This document shows, in pieces, positions 43,127 to 52,650 of a stretch of DNA of 64,000 bases (its first letter is position 1; every line of letters starts with the position of its first letter). Made by a program: the position numbers and the translations under genes. The notes beneath the pieces are model-generated. The model worked only from the letters and a program-made list of their open reading frames with translations, searched no databases and had not been told where the DNA came from. Source of the DNA: Streptomyces sp. S4.7. Lineage in GTDB: Bacteria > Actinomycetota > Actinomycetes > Streptomycetales > Streptomycetaceae. The DNA lies in contig NZ_CP048397.1 in assembly GCF_010384365.1 (NCBI RefSeq), positions 1 to 64,000 on the forward strand. Reading direction: 5' to 3'.

Positions 43127-44832
43127 GAGGGTGTCACCAGGGACTTGACGACCTGTACGGGCCGTGTGCCGATGGGGTGCAGACGGTAACTGCCTACCGC
43201 CGCCGGCACGGTAAGCGTCTCGGCGAACGCGAGGTCGTGACGCCGGCCGTCGGCGGTCTCCACTACCACTCCGTCACCGGCGGCGACGTTGAGGATGTGG
43301 AAACGGCCTTCCGTGTCGTCGTGTGCCGGGCCTGACCCGTCGAGTGCGAAGCGGTGGACTGCGTAGAACATCTCGGGCAGGGAGCCGACAAGCTCCTCGC
43401 GCCAGCCCGCGCCCTCACGCAGGACGCGCGGCTGCTGGACGAGATCCTCCACGACCTCGGTGCCGCGCCGCGCGGTGTCGAGGTTCGCGAAGGCGTGCTG
43501 GTGTGACAACGGCCTGGGCACCCCGGAGGCGCGGCGCAGCCAGTCGTAGAACCGCAGCGAGTACAGGTACGGCGTGGCGCTGATCTCCAGGACCAGGTTG
43601 CCCGCGCCGGAGGTGTGCGGGGTGCCGGCCGGGATCATGAACAGCTGGCCGGGCTCGGCCGGGAATGTCTGGACGTGGTCCTCGACGCGCAGCGGTGTGC
43701 CGTGTGCAGCGGACTCCTCCACTTCCTTGCGCAGCAGGTCCACGTCCGTATTTTGCCGCAGCCCGAGGAATACCCGGGAGTCGGGCTCGCTGGCGGTGAC
43801 GTAGTAGGTCTCGTGCTGGGTGTAGGTCCAGCCGAAGTGCTCCCGCATGTATTGCTCCTGCGGGTGGCAGTGCAGGGACAGATTGCCGCCGCCGACAGTG
43901 TCGAGGTAGTCGAAGCGGATCGGGAACGAGGTGCCGTAGCGCTCGTGTACGTCCGTGCCGAGGAACTGTTCGGGGTGCAGGACGCACAGGAGCTGGAAGG
44001 GCAGCTCCACCTGTGCCCCGGCGTCCTGGCCGACGAGGACGCCGGCTTCGGGAGCGATCAGCTCGTAGCCGAGTGCGGTGTTGCCGTTGTCGGGCTCGAA
44101 GCCGAGCTTCTCCGCGGCCCATTTCCCGCCCCAGGCGGTGGAGTTGAAGTACGGGCGGGTGCGCACGGGCTGCCGGGCGAGCTCGGCGAGGGTGGCGCGC
44201 ACCGCCGCGCCGTCCAGGGAAGCGGGGGCCTGCGGGTCCTGTACGTCGATCCAGCGGTCGATCCGGGGCGCGAGCGCATCGCGGTGGCGGTCGGCTACCG
44301 GCCAGTCCGTGTAGAAGAGACGGCGCAGCTCGCCCGGCACGTCGGGGCGTCCGAGGTTGACGCCCACGGGCAGGGTTCCGGCGGCCATGGCGCTCTCGGC
44401 GTACCGCTTGGGAAGGTCCGCCCACCAGATCAGATCGGGTGAGCACAAGGCGGCGCCGGGGCCGAAGACCAGCAAGACGCCGTTCGTGGGCCGTTCGACG
44501 GTCAGCAGGCCCTCGAAGAGGTCGGTCATCTCGAACTCGGCGAGCGGCAGGAAGAAGTCGTCGGCGTCGGCGTGAGGGGTGCAGAGCCGCTCGAGGGCTG
44601 TCGATGACCAGCGCTCGCGCACATCGAGGACGCCGACTTCGGTGGACCGCGCACGCAGCGCAGCGGCGATCCCGCTGGCGGCCTCGTCCCAGTCCAGGGC
44701 CGCGGGCCCGTCCAGGGCGAGCACGGTCGGCTGGTCGGGCAGGGTCGCCACGGCTTCGTTCCAGCCGCTGACCACGGCGGCGGTGGCCGGGTACCGGGGG
44801 TTGCGTTCGTACGGTCGGGGCTCTGAGTGCAC
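43123..44832 (-). CDS. Mannose-6-phosphate isomerase-like cupin protein
   Basis: 569 residues from GTG 44832 (AGGAG seven bases upstream). The N-terminal 250 residues resemble a small P-loop-free kinase-like or Rossmann region (TVLALDGPAALDWDEAASGI) with no intact Walker motif. The C-terminal half is a class-I mannose-6-phosphate isomerase-type cupin with zinc ligands in SLHCHPQEQYMREHFGWTYT and in FMIPAGTPHTSGAGNLVLEI. The enzyme would convert mannose-6-phosphate to fructose-6-phosphate, or an analogue, in the cytoplasm. It is the first gene of the leftward operon, under the operator at 44871-44884, and it overlaps the ROK gene by ATGA. Confidence 0.78.
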   Translation of the reverse strand: MHSEPRPYERNPRYPATAAVVSGWNEAVATLPDQPTVLALDGPAALDWDEAASGIAAALRARSTEVGVLDVRERWSSTALERLCTPHADADDFFLPLAEFEMTDLFEGLLTVERPTNGVLLVFGPGAALCSPDLIWWADLPKRYAESAMAAGTLPVGVNLGRPDVPGELRRLFYTDWPVADRHRDALAPRIDRWIDVQDPQAPASLDGAAVRATLAELARQPVRTRPYFNSTAWGGKWAAEKLGFEPDNGNTALGYELIAPEAGVLVGQDAGAQVELPFQLLCVLHPEQFLGTDVHERYGTSFPIRFDYLDTVGGGNLSLHCHPQEQYMREHFGWTYTQHETYYVTASEPDSRVFLGLRQNTDVDLLRKEVEESAAHGTPLRVEDHVQTFPAEPGQLFMIPAGTPHTSGAGNLVLEISATPYLYSLRFYDWLRRASGVPRPLSHQHAFANLDTARRGTEVVEDLVQQPRVLREGAGWREELVGSLPEMFYAVHRFALDGSGPAHDDTEGRFHILNVAAGDGVVVETADGRRHDLAFAETLTVPAAVGSYRLHPIGTRPVQVVKSLVTPS

Positions 44833-44870
44833 AGGTACTCCTGAAGAAGTGAGCGGGGCAATCACTGGAG

Positions 44871-44884
44871 GGTTAACGATAACC
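44871..44884. promoter_or_regulatory. LacI-type operator 1
   Basis: GGTTAACGATAACC is a near-perfect palindrome 39 bases upstream of the isomerase-like gene's GTG. It shares the GTTAACGAYAAC core with operator 2 and is therefore a likely binding site of the LacI regulator of this locus. Confidence 0.7.
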
Positions 44885-44980
44885 ATAAGGGAGAACAAGG
44901 AGTGTGCCTCCCTGTGGGGAATAGCTGCAGATGGATGGGCATACGCCTGGGAATCTTGTCACGGAGTCTTGTTTCAGCCA

Positions 44981-44998
44981 GATGTTGTCGTTAACATC
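44981..44998. promoter_or_regulatory. LacI-type operator 2
   Basis: GATGTTGTCGTTAACATC has perfect outer arms (GATGTT, AACATC) and, read on the minus strand, the core GTTAACGACAAC, matching operator 1 at all but one core base. It lies about 125 bases before the transporter operon's first ATG, so the two operators cover the two divergent promoters. Confidence 0.7.
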
Positions 44999-45121
44999 CT
45001 CGCAATCCGAACCGCCACTGCCGCGCGGTACGGCGAGATCTCGCGGAGGGCCCCGAGCCCTCCCACCCCACCACACCCCAGAGCCAGGGATCCCCGCCGG
45101 GATCCGCAGGGAAGGGAACCC

Positions 45122-46435
45122 ATGAGATCAACAGGCGGGGCGACACACTGGTCGTCCCACCCACTGGGCCGCCGCAGCGTGCTCGCGGGCATCGGAGCAG
45201 GGGCCGTGGCCACATTGGCCGGTTGCGCCCGGGGCGACAGCACCGCGGTGAAGCCCGGCACCATCTCGCTCGCCAATGACAACGCCACCTGGGACCAGGG
45301 GTATGTCGCGGCGGGGCAGGAGCTGAAGAAGTTCACTGGGTACTCACTTCGCCCCCTGTCCAACCCGAACCCCACGTCGTACAAGCAGGTCACGCAGATC
45401 TCACTGCAGACGACCAAGGCCACCGACATGATCAAGTGGGCCTCGGGCTACTACCTCAAATCACTGGCCCGCACCGGGGAACTCAGCGATCTCTCCTCGA
45501 TCTGGACCGACTACGAACGCAAGGGCTGGGTCACTTCCCAGGCGCGTGAGGCGATGTCCTATCGCGGCTCCGTGTATGGGATACCGCTCTACGAGTCGTA
45601 CTACGTGCTCTTCTACAACACGACCCTCTTCCGCAAGCACGGCCTCAAGGCGCCGGACACCTGGGATGAGCTGCTGCACAACGCCGAGGTGCTGAAGAAG
45701 GCCGGTGTCGTCCCGTTCGTCGCCACGCAGACCGGCAACTGGCCCGCCTACGAGTGGTTCCAGGAGCTTGTCAGCAAGGTGGACCCCGACTTCTACGCGG
45801 AATTGATCAAGGGGAAGGCGCAGTACACCGACCCGCAGGCGCAGAAGGCGCTGCAGATCTGGCAGGACTTCATGGACAACGGCTGGATGACGCCGGCCGA
45901 CTTCGACCAGAACAACGGCCCTGCCGCGCTCAAGGCCGGCCGGGTCGGGATGTTCCTGCATGGTTCCTGGCAGTCGCAGGGGCTCGCCGCCACCGGCATG
46001 AAGCCGGGTGTCGACTTCGACGCCTTCGTCATGCCGCCTGTCGAATCCTCGGTACGCCGTTCTGTGATTACCGAGTCAGGTGTGCTCGCCGTCCCGCGCA
46101 AGGCGGTCTCGCACGAGGCGGCGATGGCCAACGCGGCGCACTGGCTGGACCCGAAGGTCCAGAAGGTGTGGACCGACTTCCTTCAGGACGCCTCGGCCAA
46201 TCCGCTCTCCCGTCCCGGAAACCCGGTGATGGCAGGCCTCAAGGCCCATGCACTGAAGGAGCGTTGGACGCTGCTGCCCCGCTACGGCGAGTCCGGCCCG
46301 CCCAACCTCATCCAGGGCAACACCGACGACCTGGGGAGCTTCATGACCGGCGCCTCCTCACCGCGCGCCACACTGCGCAGCATGGCTAGCCGGGCGTCGA
46401 AGGAGTGGGCCGAGTGGGAGAGGGACGAGGCATGA
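45122..46435 (+). CDS. Sugar ABC transporter substrate-binding lipoprotein
   Basis: 437 residues from ATG 45122 (AAGGGA upstream). Signal with a twin-Arg and lipobox: LGRRSVLAGIGAGAVATLAG then C, so a lipoprotein, possibly TAT-exported. The body is a family 1-type solute-binding protein: YVAAGQELKKFTGYSLRPLS, VYGIPLYESYYVLFYNTTLF, GRVGMFLHGSWQSQGLA. Given its neighbours, it probably binds mannose or manno-oligosaccharides. First gene of the rightward operon; its TGA overlaps the ATG of permease 1. Confidence 0.9.
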   Translation: MRSTGGATHWSSHPLGRRSVLAGIGAGAVATLAGCARGDSTAVKPGTISLANDNATWDQGYVAAGQELKKFTGYSLRPLSNPNPTSYKQVTQISLQTTKATDMIKWASGYYLKSLARTGELSDLSSIWTDYERKGWVTSQAREAMSYRGSVYGIPLYESYYVLFYNTTLFRKHGLKAPDTWDELLHNAEVLKKAGVVPFVATQTGNWPAYEWFQELVSKVDPDFYAELIKGKAQYTDPQAQKALQIWQDFMDNGWMTPADFDQNNGPAALKAGRVGMFLHGSWQSQGLAATGMKPGVDFDAFVMPPVESSVRRSVITESGVLAVPRKAVSHEAAMANAAHWLDPKVQKVWTDFLQDASANPLSRPGNPVMAGLKAHALKERWTLLPRYGESGPPNLIQGNTDDLGSFMTGASSPRATLRSMASRASKEWAEWERDEA

Positions 46436-47391
46436 GTTCTTCCGTCGAGCAGCGGCGATCGCCGCTCCCCGCGTCACCGGCCCCGACCGACCCGCGGCCC
46501 CTCCGCTCCACGCCCGGGCAGCGTCCCGGGAGGCGGATACGGGAGAAGCTGGCCGGGGCCGGGTTCCTGGCTCCCGCCGTACTCGTGGTGAGCGCACTGC
46601 TGCTGCTCCCCTTCGCCTCGACCGTCTACCGGAGCTTCTTCGACGACCGGCGCATCTCGGGCTTCGCCGGTCTCGACAACTACGCCCTCTTCCTCAGCGA
46701 CCCGGCGCTGACCCGGTCGATCCAGAACACCCTGATGTGGGTGGTCGGCACAGTCGCACTGCCGATGGTGCTGGGCCTGGCCATCGCGGTGCTGACGCAC
46801 AGCGGCGGGTGGTCCCGTGGGGCACGCCTGCTCGTCGTCCTTCCTTACGCTCTGTCCGGATCGGCCGTGGCGGTGGTGTGGAACTTCGTTCTCACCACCG
46901 ACGGCGCCGCGAACCAGGTGCTCAAGGCGTTCGGCATGGATTCGTTCGCCCAGGGCTGGCTCCTGGAGTGGCCGGGCAACACGCTGGTGATGATCGTCGC
47001 CAACACGTGGCAGGCCGCGGGCGTCGCGGTGATCCTCTTCCTGGTCGGCCTCCAGACCATCCCGCCCGAGACCCTGGAGGCCGCCGACCTGGACGGTGCG
47101 ACGGGCTGGCGGAAGTTCTGGTTCGTCATCCTGCCCCAGCTGCGGACCGTCTCGGTGATCGTCGTCGGCACCAGCCTGGTCGGCGGGCTCAAGTCCTTCG
47201 ACCTGATCTGGGTGCTCACCCAGGGCGGGCCCGGTCGGCAGTCAGAGACGCTCGCGGTCTCGATGTACCAGGAGACCTTCCTCGCCCTGCACCCCGGAGC
47301 GGGCGCGGGGGTCGCGGTCGTCCTTACCGCAATCGTGCTGCTCGCCTCGTGGCTGTATCTACGGCGTCAGCTGACCCCGAAAGGCAACTGA
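46432..47391 (+). CDS. Sugar ABC transporter permease 1
   Basis: 319 residues from ATG 46432 (ATGA overlap with the binding protein). Six hydrophobic helices; the first (FLAPAVLVVSALLLLPFAST) follows a Pro/Arg-rich cytoplasmic start. The EAA loop that contacts the ATPase is ETLEAADLDGATGWRKFWFV followed by ILPQL. This is the MalF-type member. No ATPase gene is present in the locus, as is common in Streptomyces, where the shared MsiK energises many sugar importers. Confidence 0.92.
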   Translation: MSSSVEQRRSPLPASPAPTDPRPLRSTPGQRPGRRIREKLAGAGFLAPAVLVVSALLLLPFASTVYRSFFDDRRISGFAGLDNYALFLSDPALTRSIQNTLMWVVGTVALPMVLGLAIAVLTHSGGWSRGARLLVVLPYALSGSAVAVVWNFVLTTDGAANQVLKAFGMDSFAQGWLLEWPGNTLVMIVANTWQAAGVAVILFLVGLQTIPPETLEAADLDGATGWRKFWFVILPQLRTVSVIVVGTSLVGGLKSFDLIWVLTQGGPGRQSETLAVSMYQETFLALHPGAGAGVAVVLTAIVLLASWLYLRRQLTPKGN

Positions 47392-47393
47392 TC

Positions 47394-48254
47394 ATGACCA
47401 CCATCCGCACCACACGGAGGTCCGCTCCGCGAGCGCGGCCCACGCCGGGCCGGATCCTGCGCAACACGACCCTGGTGGTCATATCTCTGGCCTGGGCCGC
47501 GCCCACCTGGCTGCTCCTTGTCAACGCCATGGTGCCGGCCGCCGATTACAGCGGCGCGCCCCACTGGTGGCCGCAGGGCTTCGGTCTCTTCGACAACATG
47601 TCGCAAGCCTGGACGAAGGCGGACCTCGGCCCCTCCATGGGCAACAGCCTGCTCTACGCCGTCACCAGTGCCGCCGCCGCCATCCTGGTGGCCACCACGG
47701 CCGCGTTCGCGACGGTCATCATGCCGGTCAAGCACAAGACGCTGTGGTTCTGGCTGATCTACTCGGGCACCCTGCTGCCGCTCCAGGTCTTCCTGCGGCC
47801 ACTGTTCCTGGCGTACGCCGATATCGGGCTCTATGACGCCCAGTTCGGGCTGTTCCTGGTGTACGTGGCCATCGCCATCCCGTTCGCGTATTTCATCATG
47901 CGCAACTTCGCGCTGACCTTGGCGCCGGAGATCATCGAGGCCGCCCGCATGGACGGGGCGTCGTGGTGGCGGATCTTCTGGCAGATCCACGTGCCGCTGT
48001 CCCGGTCCGCCATGGTGGCCGCGTTCGTCTTCCAGTTCGTCGCCGTCTGGAACGACCTGCTGTTCGGCATCACGCTGTCCACCAGCAGCAACATCCGCCC
48101 GGTGATGGCCGCGCTTGCCGAACTCCAGGGCAACTACTCCAACGTTGGCCCGCCCGTGGTCCTCGGCGGCGCGCTGCTCGTCTCGCTGCCGACCGTCGTC
48201 CTGTTCTTCTCGGCACAGCGCTTCTTCGTCAGCAGCCTCAAGCTGCACGGCTGA
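47394..48254 (+). CDS. Sugar ABC transporter permease 2
   Basis: 286 residues from ATG 47394, two bases after the previous stop. Six-helix MalG-type permease with the EAA loop APEIIEAARMDGASWWRIFW followed by QIHVPL and the conserved end FFVSSLKLHG. Pairs with permease 1 to form the channel. Confidence 0.92.
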   Translation: MTTIRTTRRSAPRARPTPGRILRNTTLVVISLAWAAPTWLLLVNAMVPAADYSGAPHWWPQGFGLFDNMSQAWTKADLGPSMGNSLLYAVTSAAAAILVATTAAFATVIMPVKHKTLWFWLIYSGTLLPLQVFLRPLFLAYADIGLYDAQFGLFLVYVAIAIPFAYFIMRNFALTLAPEIIEAARMDGASWWRIFWQIHVPLSRSAMVAAFVFQFVAVWNDLLFGITLSTSSNIRPVMAALAELQGNYSNVGPPVVLGGALLVSLPTVVLFFSAQRFFVSSLKLHG

Positions 48255-48303
48255 GCCGTATCCCGGCCGCCCCTCACCGATCCACCTTCCCGAAAGGCAG
48301 ACC

Positions 48304-49485
48304 ATGGTGAAGACATCCGCACGCGCCACACTTGCCCTCGGCGTCCTCTCCGGAGCGCTGTGGGCGAGCCCCGCCGCAGCAGCCGACAACGACCGGGGCA
48401 CCACGCCTGCTACCTGGGCCCACCACGCCGAGGTCAGCTACGACGCCCTGCAGCAGCACCTCTACCAGGGCCCGCAGGAGCACGGCCTGTACCTGGAGAA
48501 GACGCCGCGCAAGGAGGAGGAGAACGCTCACTCGTACCTCTGGCCTCTGCGTGAGGCGGCCGCCGCCACCGTCGACATGTCAAAACTGCCGGGTGTCGGC
48601 GCCCGCTACGACCGCGATGCCGCCGAGCGTTTCACAACGCTGCGGCTGTACTTCAACCCCCGCGACGGCAGGCCCGGTTACGACTCCTACCTGCCCGCCC
48701 CGCTCGGCCAGGGCGGCGACGTGTTCTACGACGACAACGCCGTCGTCGGGCTCACCTTCCTGGACCAGTACCGGGCAACCGGCAAGAAGATCTACCTCGA
48801 GCGGGCGGCGGAGACCTTCGACGTCGTCGGCCGCGGCTGGGACGACGACCCCACCAAGCCGTGTCCCGGGGGCCTGCAGTGGGTCGACTCCCCGGACAAC
48901 TTCATGCGCGCCGCCAACGTGACGGGCCTGTCCGCCCAACTGGCCGCCGAGCTCTACGCCATCGAGCGCGACGACCGGTACCTCGCAAGCGCGAAGAAGT
49001 GGTACGAGTGGAACTGGTCATGCCTGCGCCGCTCCCCCGGTCTGTACGACAACAGCCGCGACGACGACGGCACCGTCAACAAGACCCTGTGGACATACAA
49101 CTCCGGCGCGATGATCGGCACCGCGACCACCCTCTACCAGGCGACCGGTGAGCGGAGTTACCTCGACCGTGCCGTCGAGGACGCCAACGGGTCACTCGAC
49201 TACTGGAAGCAGGGCGACCGGCTGCACGACCAGCCGGCGATCTTCAACGCCTTCTACTTCGACAACCTCCGCATCCTCGACGAGGTGCGGCCGAACCGCG
49301 CGTACCGAAAGACGGCCGCCGCCTACGCCGAACAGACCTGGAAGGACAACCGAACACCTTCCGACGGCCTGTTCCGCTTCCAGCCTTCCGGCGGCGGTGA
49401 CCACGCCCCGGCCGCCCAGGCCGAGACTCTCCACCAGTCCGCCATGATCCAGATCTTCGCTGGCCTCGCCTCCGACCGTTCCTGA
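48304..49485 (+). CDS. Secreted GH76-type endo-alpha-1,6-mannanase
   Basis: 393 residues from ATG 48304 (GAAAGG upstream). Sec signal ARATLALGVLSGALWASPAA with cleavage after AAA. The mature protein is an (alpha/alpha)6 barrel with the catalytic DD pair in GGDVFYDDNAVVGLTFLDQY, plus LQWVDSPDNFMRAANVTGLS, NKTLWTYNSGAMIGTATTLY and IFNAFYFDNLRILDEV. GH76 enzymes cut alpha-1,6-mannan backbones outside the cell. It lies 50 bases after permease 2 in the rightward operon, supplying oligomannosides to the importer. In most GH76 enzymes the motif is YDDNAW; here Val replaces the Trp. Confidence 0.8.
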   Translation: MVKTSARATLALGVLSGALWASPAAAADNDRGTTPATWAHHAEVSYDALQQHLYQGPQEHGLYLEKTPRKEEENAHSYLWPLREAAAATVDMSKLPGVGARYDRDAAERFTTLRLYFNPRDGRPGYDSYLPAPLGQGGDVFYDDNAVVGLTFLDQYRATGKKIYLERAAETFDVVGRGWDDDPTKPCPGGLQWVDSPDNFMRAANVTGLSAQLAAELYAIERDDRYLASAKKWYEWNWSCLRRSPGLYDNSRDDDGTVNKTLWTYNSGAMIGTATTLYQATGERSYLDRAVEDANGSLDYWKQGDRLHDQPAIFNAFYFDNLRILDEVRPNRAYRKTAAAYAEQTWKDNRTPSDGLFRFQPSGGGDHAPAAQAETLHQSAMIQIFAGLASDRS

Positions 49486-49542
49486 GTCCCGCCCGCACCG
49501 AGCAACACGTCCCAGCACCGCACACGAGTGGAGACCCGTTTC

Positions 49543-52500
49543 ATGCCCCGCCCCGAACTTGCCCGTCCCTCCTGGTGGGACTCGAACACGGCCCGCGACA
49601 TCCTGCGGGACCGCGCCGTGTCCGCCGAGGGCGCCCTCGGCGGACACCCGATCAGGTTCGCCTGCGAGCCCCTGCTCCGTCAGGACGGCACGGGCGGCCT
49701 GCTCCAGTCCGTGCGGGTGACCGCGGGCCGGCCGGTCACACGCGCCCGTGTCACGACTGTCACGGGCAGTGCGTTGCGCTGCGACGCACTGCCGGGCCCC
49801 GGCAATGACACCCGGCTCCTCGTCCCGGAGGTGGACGCGCCCACCCTCGTTCTGGTTGAACTCCCGGAGCTGGCCGAGGGCGAGAGCGTCGAGGTACTTC
49901 TGACCCCGCAGCGCCACTGGACGCTGCACCTCGTCCAGCACGCCCACCTGGACATCGGCTACACCGACCCGCAGAGCACCGTGCTCGCCGAGGGCCGCAA
50001 GTACCTCGACTCCCTGCTCGAACTGTGCCGCACCACGGACGACTGGCCGGACGAGTCGAAGTTCCGCTGGGCCGTCGAAGGGTTCTTCAGCTACGAGAAC
50101 TGGTCGCAGAACCGCCCGCCGAGGATGGTCGCGGAGTTCCTGGACCGGGTACGCGAAGGCCGCATCGAACTCGCCGCGATGCCCTTCAATCTGCACACCG
50201 AGACCTGTTCCACCGACGAGCTGCACGAACTCCTGCGCCCCATCCGCGAGCTGCGGGAGCGCGAGGGCATCGCCATCACCACGGCGATGCAGACGGACGT
50301 GCCGGGACAGGTCGTCGGCCTTCCCGACGTCCTCGCTGATAGCGGGATCCGCTATCTCTCGGTCGCCCACAACTGGGCAGGGCGCGCGGTGCCGCACCAC
50401 GTCGGCGGCCAGGACCTGCCGCGCCTGTTCCGCTGGCGGGCGCCGAGCGGACGCGAGGTGCTGGTGTGGCGCACCGACACCCCGCACGGCCTCGCGTACA
50501 TGGAGGGGTCGATCCTCGGGTTCGACGAATCCTTCGACCGCGTCGACGACCTGCTGCCGAACTACCTCACCGCACTGGCGAATCACCAGTACCCGCACGA
50601 GGGCCGCGGAATTCCCGGATTCCCCATCCTGGACGAGGAGTTCAAGGGTGACCCATACCCGTGGGACATCCTGCACCTGCGGGTCCTGGGCAAGTTCGCC
50701 GACAACGGACCGCCGCGCCGCATCATCGCAGACACCGTGCGTCGGTGGAACGAGGAATGGGCCTTCCCCGTCCTGCGCACCTCGCGCAACGAGGACTTCT
50801 TCATCGACGCCGAGGAAAGGCTCGGCGACCGGATCGAGACGTTCGAGGGCGACTGGACGGACTGGTGGGTCGACGGGGTCGGCGCGGGCGCCGTGCCGCT
50901 GGCCGCCACCCGCGACGGGCAGGCGGCGCTCGCCGACGCGCAGACCCTCGCGGGCCACGCGGAGATCCTGGGGGCATCAGACGGGACACGGATCACCGAA
51001 GCCGCGTCGGAGGTGTACCGCGCCGCCTCTCTGTTCAACGAGCACACCTGGGGTGCCGGCGACCCCTGGACACACGGCGACCACAGCCACGCCTCGGGCG
51101 AGAGGCAGTGGCACTGGAAGTACGCCCAAGCCCTGAATGCCTACGACGGGGCACACACCCTGCTCGACGCCGCGAGCGCAGCACTGGGGGAGCGGCTTTC
51201 CCCGCGCGAGGGGACGCTCGCCGGCTACTACGTCGTCAACACGTGCAGCTGGGAGCGGTCCGAGACGGTCCGGCTCTTCCTGCCCGAGAGCACCGTGCCC
51301 CTTGCCGACCCGGTACGGGTTGTCGACTCCCGCGACGGAACCCCGCTGAATGTGGTGGAGGAAGAGCAGAGCAACGAACTCCACCGCGCGGCAGGACGTT
51401 TCCTGCTGTTCCGGCTGGCCGGCGTACCGGCCCACGGGGCGGTACGAGTGGACATCGAGCCCGCTTCCTGCCCTTCGATCGAGCTGTCGGCAGAAGACAG
51501 CGCTGCGGCCGATGCCTCCACGATCCTGGAGAACGAATTCCTGCGTGTCCACGTCGACCTGTCGTCCGCGTGCATCGACTCGATCGTGGACAAGCGGTCG
51601 GGCGCCGAGCTGGTCCGCCAGGACGCCACGGTCGGCTTCAACGGCTATCTGTACGACGAGTACGCGACGGCTGGCGGGTTCAACCACCAGTCGAGCAAGA
51701 CCACCGCCGACAGTTCGATGCACCTGCTGGCCACGCGGCAGACGGCACCCCCGGCGGGCCTGGTGGAACGGACATCGGACGCCACCGGCGAGACGCTGGT
51801 CTACGAATGCGCCCCGGCTGGCACGCGACGGCTGCGGGTGAAGGTTCATCTGCCGCGCGCGAGCGCACGAGTCGATCTGGAGAACCGGATCGACAAGGCC
51901 GCGACCCTGACGAAGGAGAGTGCGTTTTTCGCCTTCCCGTTCGCGATGAACTCCCCGGTCGTACGGATGGAGGCGACTGGCGGGGTCACGGGAACGGGAC
52001 TGCCCACGGTGCCGGGCTCCGCCCAGCACATGCGGGCGATCCGCCGCTGGGTCAGCCTCCAGGAGGACGGCACCGGTGCAGCGCTGGCCACCCAGGACGC
52101 ACCGCTGATCCAGGTGGGCGGAGTGGCTATCCCCTATGCTCCCTACCCACAATCGCTGGCACAGGAGGAACCCGGGACAGTGTTCTCGTGGGTCCACAAC
52201 AACATCTGGGACACCAACTTCCCCTCGGAGCAGGCATTCGACCATGTCTTCCGCTACAGCATCGGATGGCAGAAAACACCGGCCAATGGCGGTGCGGTAC
52301 TCGGCATGCGCACGGCCGCCGTCGGCAGCCGACCCCTGGTGCCGGTACGAGCCAGGCGAGTACCCGATGCCAGCCCCGGCACCACCTACTCGCAGCTGAC
52401 CCTTGACGACCCGCGCGTACGGGTCGTCGGTCTGACCGTGCCGGAACCGGGACGTGTCCTCGTACGCCTGCAGTCCTTCGCAGAAGAACCTGTCATCTGC

Positions 52501-52650
52501 CGACTCACCCCGGGGGTTTCCGTAACTGGCGCAGCATCCGCCGACTACCTCGGCACGGTGGGTGCCACGTTGCGCGTCGAGGCGGACGGCTCCCTGCCAG
52601 TGCCAGTGTCCCGGCTCGGCACCACAGCGGTGTCGCTGACGACAATCTAA
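49543..52650 (+). CDS. Second GH38-family glycoside hydrolase
   Basis: 1035 residues from ATG 49543 (GTG 49528 would add five). The catalytic metal site HLVQHAHLDIGYTDPQSTVL sits near residue 130, much earlier than in the other GH38 because a smaller N-terminal domain precedes it. FSYENWSQNRPPRMVAEFLD and ITTAMQTDVPGQVVGLPDVL follow, the latter with the Asp aligned to the nucleophile, then LFNEHTWGAGDPWTHGDHSH. The C-terminal beta region runs to 52650. No signal peptide. Proteins of this layout are usually cytoplasmic and act on branched or substituted mannosides. Last gene of the rightward operon; its TAA coincides with the left edge of an IS5 insertion, so the last residues may have been altered. 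Confidence 0.82.
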   Translation: MPRPELARPSWWDSNTARDILRDRAVSAEGALGGHPIRFACEPLLRQDGTGGLLQSVRVTAGRPVTRARVTTVTGSALRCDALPGPGNDTRLLVPEVDAPTLVLVELPELAEGESVEVLLTPQRHWTLHLVQHAHLDIGYTDPQSTVLAEGRKYLDSLLELCRTTDDWPDESKFRWAVEGFFSYENWSQNRPPRMVAEFLDRVREGRIELAAMPFNLHTETCSTDELHELLRPIRELREREGIAITTAMQTDVPGQVVGLPDVLADSGIRYLSVAHNWAGRAVPHHVGGQDLPRLFRWRAPSGREVLVWRTDTPHGLAYMEGSILGFDESFDRVDDLLPNYLTALANHQYPHEGRGIPGFPILDEEFKGDPYPWDILHLRVLGKFADNGPPRRIIADTVRRWNEEWAFPVLRTSRNEDFFIDAEERLGDRIETFEGDWTDWWVDGVGAGAVPLAATRDGQAALADAQTLAGHAEILGASDGTRITEAASEVYRAASLFNEHTWGAGDPWTHGDHSHASGERQWHWKYAQALNAYDGAHTLLDAASAALGERLSPREGTLAGYYVVNTCSWERSETVRLFLPESTVPLADPVRVVDSRDGTPLNVVEEEQSNELHRAAGRFLLFRLAGVPAHGAVRVDIEPASCPSIELSAEDSAAADASTILENEFLRVHVDLSSACIDSIVDKRSGAELVRQDATVGFNGYLYDEYATAGGFNHQSSKTTADSSMHLLATRQTAPPAGLVERTSDATGETLVYECAPAGTRRLRVKVHLPRASARVDLENRIDKAATLTKESAFFAFPFAMNSPVVRMEATGGVTGTGLPTVPGSAQHMRAIRRWVSLQEDGTGAALATQDAPLIQVGGVAIPYAPYPQSLAQEEPGTVFSWVHNNIWDTNFPSEQAFDHVFRYSIGWQKTPANGGAVLGMRTAAVGSRPLVPVRARRVPDASPGTTYSQLTLDDPRVRVVGLTVPEPGRVLVRLQSFAEEPVICRLTPGVSVTGAASADYLGTVGATLRVEADGSLPVPVSRLGTTAVSLTTI

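Noticed and set aside
46432..48254. A missing ATPase gene as evidence of a broken transporter
   Set aside because: Streptomyces sugar importers of this type normally share the MsiK ATPase encoded elsewhere.
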